In this document: in pieces, positions 60,123 through 64,000 of the stretch
Position numbering within the stretch: position 1 is the first letter of the stretch
How the letters are laid out: every line of letters begins with the position of its first letter
Source of the DNA: Roseibium aquae
GTDB lineage: Bacteria; Pseudomonadota; Alphaproteobacteria; Rhizobiales; Stappiaceae
DNA length: 64,000 nt
Direction of reading: 5' to 3'
NCBI RefSeq assembly: GCF_008711285.1
Contig: NZ_VXDC01000001.1
Span: 124,001-188,000 of the forward strand
Translations under genes and position numbers: made by a program
Notes under the pieces: model-generated
The model's input: only the letters and a program-made list of their open reading frames with translations
What the model was told of the DNA's origin: nothing
Databases searched by the model: none

Positions 60123-61178
60123 ATGTCCATTCGTCTGTCTTCCTTGTGCAAAAGCTTTGGCGATCACCTTGCCCTTGACCATGTGTCGGTCGAGATCGAA
60201 ACGGGCGAGTTTTTTGTCGTCCTGGGACCGTCCGGTTGTGGCAAATCCACGTTGCTGCGCTGTATTGCCGGGCTGGAAGCCATTGACAGCGGGGAGATCG
60301 CGCTGGGCGGGCAGATGATGGCCGGACCGCGGACATTCGTTCCGCCGGAGCGGCGCAATGTCGGGGTGGTGTTTCAATCCTATGCGCTCTGGCCGCATAT
60401 GTCGGTCGAGCAAAATGTTGCCTTTCCTCTTGAAACAGCCGGTCTTGCCAGATCGGAGACCGCTGACCAGACGGCTGCCTGTCTTGAAATGGTGGAGCTT
60501 GCGCCTCTGGCCAAGCGCCGCCCGGCGGACTTGTCGGGCGGTCAACGGCAAAGGGTTGCGTTGGCACGATGTCTGGCTCAGTCCGCCAGGACCATCTTGA
60601 TGGATGAACCGCTGGCCAATCTCGACCCGCATTTGCGCAGCGCGATGGAAGAGGAACTTGCCGAGTTTCATCGCAAAAGCGGCTCAACCACGATTTTCAT
60701 TACCCATGATCAGCGCGAAGCCATGGCCCTGGCCGACCGTATTGCCTTGATGAAGGACGGCAAGTTGTTGCAGGTGGATGCGCCGGATAAGCTCTATTCC
60801 CGCCCGGCCAGCGAAATGGCGGCGCAGTTTATCGGCCGCAGCACGATTGTGAATGCGACCGCGATGCAGGTTCAAAACGGCCGTGCGCGGGTCCATTGGG
60901 CGGACCAGCCAATCGACGTTGCGTGCCCGTCCTCAACGCGCCCGGGACCAGTCCGCTTGATGATCCGCCCGGAACATCTCAAGCCCGCGGATGACGGAGC
61001 TCTGGCCTCGATTGTCCAGCGGGCAACCTATCGCGGCGGCTATTGGGAAGCCCATGTTCGCATCGAGCGGACATCGGAGGAGGTGCTTGTAAACCTGGCG
61101 ACCCGTGCCGGGTCCGGCGACGAACTGCATCTCTTCCTTGATGGGGGCTGGGTTGTGCCGGCGGACGGTCCGCTTTAA
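60123..61178 (+). CDS. ABC transporter ATP-binding protein, Fe(III)/aminoethylphosphonate type
   Basis: The 351-residue ATPase has Walker A LGPSGCGKSTLLRCIAGL, the Q-loop VVFQSYALWPHMSVEQNVAFP, signature LSGGQRQRVALARCLA, Walker B TILMDEPLANLD and the H-loop FITHDQREAMALADRI. A C-terminal TOBE-like regulatory domain starts at about 240. This size and layout is that of the FbpC/PotA/PhnT group. It is convergent with the permease gene; the two stop codons overlap in TTAA. Together with the permease and binding protein it makes a complete importer, although the genes lie on opposite strands. Confidence 0.92.
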   Translation: MSIRLSSLCKSFGDHLALDHVSVEIETGEFFVVLGPSGCGKSTLLRCIAGLEAIDSGEIALGGQMMAGPRTFVPPERRNVGVVFQSYALWPHMSVEQNVAFPLETAGLARSETADQTAACLEMVELAPLAKRRPADLSGGQRQRVALARCLAQSARTILMDEPLANLDPHLRSAMEEELAEFHRKSGSTTIFITHDQREAMALADRIALMKDGKLLQVDAPDKLYSRPASEMAAQFIGRSTIVNATAMQVQNGRARVHWADQPIDVACPSSTRPGPVRLMIRPEHLKPADDGALASIVQRATYRGGYWEAHVRIERTSEEVLVNLATRAGSGDELHLFLDGGWVVPADGPL

Positions 61179-62872
61179 TTCCGCCAGGGAATGGTGCCTG
61201 CCGGAGCCCGTTGCGCCAACCCGTTCATCGCCAGCATGATGCAGATCGTGGCAAGCACCACGACGGTGGACATGGCGGCCGCCAGAGTTGTGTAGCCACC
61301 GTCTTCGTAGTTGAAGATCGTGGTCCCGATGGTTTCATTCCCCGTCGACCACAGAAGGGCCGAGACGGTGATTTCGTTGTATGCAGTCAGGAACACCAGG
61401 ATTGCCCCGGAAGCGGCCGCCGGCGCAATCATCGGCGCGAAGATCCGCCGTAGCCGGCGCCCGAAACCGGCCCCAGCAACCTTGGCCGCCTCTTCCAGGC
61501 TTCCATCGATTTGCAGGTAGGCAGCCGTCACCGGCTTCAATCCAATCGCCAGGAAACAGGAGACGTAGGCCACGAAGATGATCCAGAGCGTGCCGTAGAG
61601 CGAGACATTGATAATCGGCAGCGGCCGGATGAATGCCAGAATAAAGGCAATCGACATGACAATTCCCGGAACGGCAAATGCGATTTCCGCCTGGGCGCCC
61701 GCAGCTGCGGCTGCACGGCGATGGTTTCGTCTTTTGTGGGTCAGAAAATATCCCAGCAGGAGGCTGACCAAAGCGATCGCGATCGCGGCAAGTCCGGCAA
61801 TCAGACTTGAGTTCGCAAAGGCGCGAACGGTCACCGATTGGCGCCACAAAACCTCCGCGAAGTTCTCGAATGTCAGTGTCGACCAGGTCAGTGGCAGCCC
61901 ATAGGTCTTGACCAGCGCTGTGGCCAGAAGGGAGGCGGCCGGCAAGACAAGGACCGCTGCGACGAAGCCCCAAAGCAAAGCCTCGATGAGGATACGGTTC
62001 TTGCCAAGGGAAAGTGCCAGAGCATCCTGCGGCAGGCCGATCAGGGCAGTGCGCATGCGTTTTTGCAACCCAGTTTGCAGCAGGATCGCCAGCAGGGCGA
62101 CCGCTGCCAGTATGACTGAGATCACCGCGACGTTCGGGAGAACGTCCGGTCCGAAACTGGCCAGCCTGCGCCACACCAGAACCGGCAGCGTTGTATAGCG
62201 CGCCGGAATGCCGAGCATGGCATTGATCCCGAAATTTCCGAGCGCGGCCACAAACGACAAGGCAAACCCTGCCAGCAACGAGGGCGCCAAAAGCGGTAGG
62301 GTGATCTTCCAAAGCATCCGGGAAGCGCCCGATCCGCAAACACGGGCTGCGTCGGAAAGCTCCCGGGGGAAGGATCTCAAAGCGGCGCGCACCAAAAGGA
62401 ACACCAGGGGGCTGTGCTGCAAGGTCAAAAGAAGCACCAAACCCTCCCGCGAGTACAGCGGATGTGTCGAACCAATTTCCGGCGCGATACCGAACCACTG
62501 AAGAACCTGGCTCCCCGGTCCAAGTGCCTGGATCCACGCAATCGCCGTGACATGCGGTGGTATCATCATCGGCAGGAGAATGAGAAAGACCAGAATACCT
62601 TTCGCGCGGACATTCGTGAGACCGATGATCAGCGCGAGAGCGGTGCCCAGAACCGTCGCGCACAGAGCAGACAAAGTGCTGCTTTCAATGGAGTTCCAGA
62701 GGGCTTGTTGAACCGAACGGCTGTTCAGGGCTTCCAACAGCGGGGTCAGTGTGAATCCGCCGGTGCCGGTCAGACCGATTTTGAACAAAAGCAAGAGCGG
62801 CAGCCCGCAAATCAGGGTGGCTCCAGCCACGACAAGGCCAAGCGAAACGGTTTCTGCCGAAAAAGAAGCGCG
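61175..62872 (-). CDS. ABC transporter permease, fused two-domain (FbpB/PhnU2-like)
   Basis: The roughly 565-residue protein has about twelve membrane helices forming two BPD permease domains, each with an EAA loop (FPRELSDAARVCGSGASRMLWKITLPLL in parts, and DGSLEEAAKVAGAGFGRRLRRIFAPM). Such fused permeases are typical of Fe(III) and 2-aminoethylphosphonate importers. No ATG suits the start. The TTG at 62872 (LRASFSAETVSLGLVV) lies just before the first helix and after the intergenic hairpin, and I prefer it, but the ribosome-binding site is weak. Transcribed after the binding-protein gene. Confidence 0.87.
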   Translation of the reverse strand, partial: RASFSAETVSLGLVVAGATLICGLPLLLLFKIGLTGTGGFTLTPLLEALNSRSVQQALWNSIESSTLSALCATVLGTALALIIGLTNVRAKGILVFLILLPMMIPPHVTAIAWIQALGPGSQVLQWFGIAPEIGSTHPLYSREGLVLLLTLQHSPLVFLLVRAALRSFPRELSDAARVCGSGASRMLWKITLPLLAPSLLAGFALSFVAALGNFGINAMLGIPARYTTLPVLVWRRLASFGPDVLPNVAVISVILAAVALLAILLQTGLQKRMRTALIGLPQDALALSLGKNRILIEALLWGFVAAVLVLPAASLLATALVKTYGLPLTWSTLTFENFAEVLWRQSVTVRAFANSSLIAGLAAIAIALVSLLLGYFLTHKRRNHRRAAAAAGAQAEIAFAVPGIVMSIAFILAFIRPLPIINVSLYGTLWIIFVAYVSCFLAIGLKPVTAAYLQIDGSLEEAAKVAGAGFGRRLRRIFAPMIAPAAASGAILVFLTAYNEITVSALLWSTGNETIGTTIFNYEDGGYTTLAAAMSTVVVLATICIMLAMNGLAQRAPAGTIPWRN

Positions 62873-62900
62873 CAAGGGATCGGGTGTCCGGAATAGGTGG

Positions 62901-62927
62901 CATCCCGGCCAATGACTGGCCGGGATG
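62901..62927 (-). terminator. Intercistronic stem-loop between the binding-protein and permease genes
   Basis: A perfect 11-bp stem, CATCCCGGCCA with TGGCCGGGATG, has a 5-nt loop and no T tail. Such stems after binding-protein genes often stabilise the upstream mRNA or partly terminate, so that binding protein exceeds permease. Confidence 0.7.
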
Positions 62928-62954
62928 GATGTTGCGGTTGAATGCCGTTGGTGT

Positions 62955-63935
62955 TTAGCCGCCGAAAATCTCGGAGAACTTGAGCTTGTTCGCTTGATCC
63001 TTGGCAAGCGCTTCGGCGGGATCGAACTCCATCAACTTGATCTGATCGCGGGCTGGAAAGCCTTCGGGCGGAGCGATGTCCGGATGGGCCGCCAGGTAGC
63101 CCTGGCTGGCGGCAAGCTGCTGTCCCTCAGCGGACAGGAGAAAGTCAACGAACGCCTTGGCTGCATCCGGGTTTTGGGCGGTCGAAAGAATCCCGACCGG
63201 CTCGGTCACGGCGGACACGCCTTCTTCCGGGAACACGAACTCGACTGGCGCGCCATCCAGCTTGCTGCGGATCGGGAGGAAGTCGACCACGAAGCCGTAG
63301 AGCTTCTCTCCACCGGCAACCGCCTTGTATGTTCCACCGTTCCCGCCTTGCGGGTTGGCCCCTTGCTCGAACAGGGCCTCATAATAGGCCCAACCGAGCT
63401 CCGGGTTTGAGGTGAGGGCCGTCATGTGAATCGTTGCCGCGCCGGAGGTGAGCGGCGACGGCATGGCGATTTTGCCTTTGGCTTCTTCCTTCAAGAGATC
63501 CTTGTAGGAAGTTGGCTTCATCGGAGCATTGGTGTTGTAGACGATGCCCGTGGTGATCAGTTTGGTCGAAAAGTAAGTCTTGCCGGGATCCATGATCGCC
63601 GGATCGTAGGCCGAAATGTCCGCATCTTCATGGGCCATCAATCGCCCTTCCGCTTTCAGGCTTTCCATGGTGACCATGTCGGCGATGAGGAGGACGTCCG
63701 GCTTCGGGGCTCCCGCTTCAAACTCCGCGCGCAGTTTCGCCATGATTTTGGTGGTGCCGTCGCGGACCCATTCGACCTCAACACCCGGATGCTTTGCCAT
63801 GAAAGCATCAACGGTCTGCTGTGCATCCTGGTTGGGCTGGGATGTGTAGAGAACAAGCTTGCCGGAAACATCGGCCGCCAACGCCGAGGCGGATGTCGCA
63901 ACCAGAAGGCCGGCTGCAATCAGGAATTTTTTCAT
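62955..63935 (-). CDS. ABC transporter substrate-binding protein, Fe(III)/aminoethylphosphonate type
   Basis: The 326-residue precursor has a signal peptide (MKKFLIAAGLLVATSASALA, cleaved before ADVSG) and the family-1 iron-type fold (KLVLYTSQPNQDAQQTVDAF, VEVEWVRDGTTKIMAKL, KPDVLLIADMVTMESLKAEG, TSGAATIHMTALTSNPELGWAYYEAL). A Tyr pair (WAYYEAL) lies where FbpA proteins bind iron, but the conserved iron-site pattern is not complete enough to decide between iron and a phosphonate. AAAGGA lies 9 nt before the ATG. It is the first gene of the minus-strand unit. Confidence 0.9.
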   Translation of the reverse strand: MKKFLIAAGLLVATSASALAADVSGKLVLYTSQPNQDAQQTVDAFMAKHPGVEVEWVRDGTTKIMAKLRAEFEAGAPKPDVLLIADMVTMESLKAEGRLMAHEDADISAYDPAIMDPGKTYFSTKLITTGIVYNTNAPMKPTSYKDLLKEEAKGKIAMPSPLTSGAATIHMTALTSNPELGWAYYEALFEQGANPQGGNGGTYKAVAGGEKLYGFVVDFLPIRSKLDGAPVEFVFPEEGVSAVTEPVGILSTAQNPDAAKAFVDFLLSAEGQQLAASQGYLAAHPDIAPPEGFPARDQIKLMEFDPAEALAKDQANKLKFSEIFGG

Positions 63936-64000
63936 GCCACTAATCCTTTTGCGATGGGCCGCAGGAGAAGGCTGCGGTCGTCCGTGACCTATCAACAATT

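Overview
The window reads as chromosomal DNA of an alphaproteobacterium, most likely of the order Hyphomicrobiales (Rhizobiales) and perhaps a Stappiaceae-like marine lineage. The lineage is inferred from gene content: ChpT and CtrA of the cell-cycle phosphorelay, the envelope protein EipA, the ybgC-tolQRAB-pal-cpoB-tilS-ftsH-glmM order, a serC leader of the alphaproteobacterial type, and clustered GANTC (CcrM) sites. Coding density is high and the codon use is GC-rich throughout. I see no insertion sequence, prophage, integrase, CRISPR array, plasmid origin or rRNA. One tRNA (Glu, UUC) is present.

Layout. 1-12.7 kb: the end of a chemoreceptor gene, the Tol-Pal envelope cluster, then tilS, ftsH, glmM and an outer-membrane beta-barrel gene. 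12.7-18.2 kb: serine biosynthesis (serC-serA behind a probable serC RNA motif), a DMT-family exporter and purA. 18.4-22.6 kb: a large unknown membrane protein, then a TPP riboswitch controlling a two-gene thiamine-precursor transporter that has no ATPase gene beside it. 22.6-28.9 kb: rpoH, an RluD-type pseudouridine synthase divergent from a small membrane protein, tRNA-Glu, a DeoR/GlpR regulator, a coiled-coil membrane protein, eipA and a YHS-like protein. 29.0-39.9 kb: a signalling and motility block, chpT-cheA-cheW-cheY-cheB-cheR, a Tat-exported metallo-hydrolase, ctrA, and fliI-fliJ. 40.3-53.9 kb: a DUF2336 protein, a large MscS-type channel, glpD-glpK, a peptide-type binding protein, arsR-arsC-aqpS, an FAD oxidoreductase, a compact RecD/Dda-like helicase and a CBS protein. 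54.1-64 kb: tex, a membrane desaturase translationally coupled to a cytoplasmic PhnD-like protein, a probable 46-residue gene, and a LysR/ABC transporter locus of the Fe(III)/aminoethylphosphonate type.

The pieces connect. ftsH has a good match to the alphaproteobacterial heat-shock promoter, and its likely user, RpoH, is encoded 14 kb away. CtrA-type boxes occur upstream of the outer-membrane protein gene and ctrA, with a weaker one before tolQ, and five CcrM sites lie in the ctrA-fliI gap. The GlpR-like regulator and the glpDK operon share TTTCG motifs although they are 18 kb apart. The ars genes predict arsenate reduction followed by arsenite exit through an aquaglyceroporin rather than a pump.

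The most novel leads are the desaturase/PhnD pair, the dispersed intergenic hairpin repeat (40.0 and 58.6 kb), the minus-strand 46-residue gene with its own terminator, the thi transporter without an ATPase gene, and the GANTC cluster. Nothing here is a clear new defence or mobile system; most of the window is well-conserved core genome.
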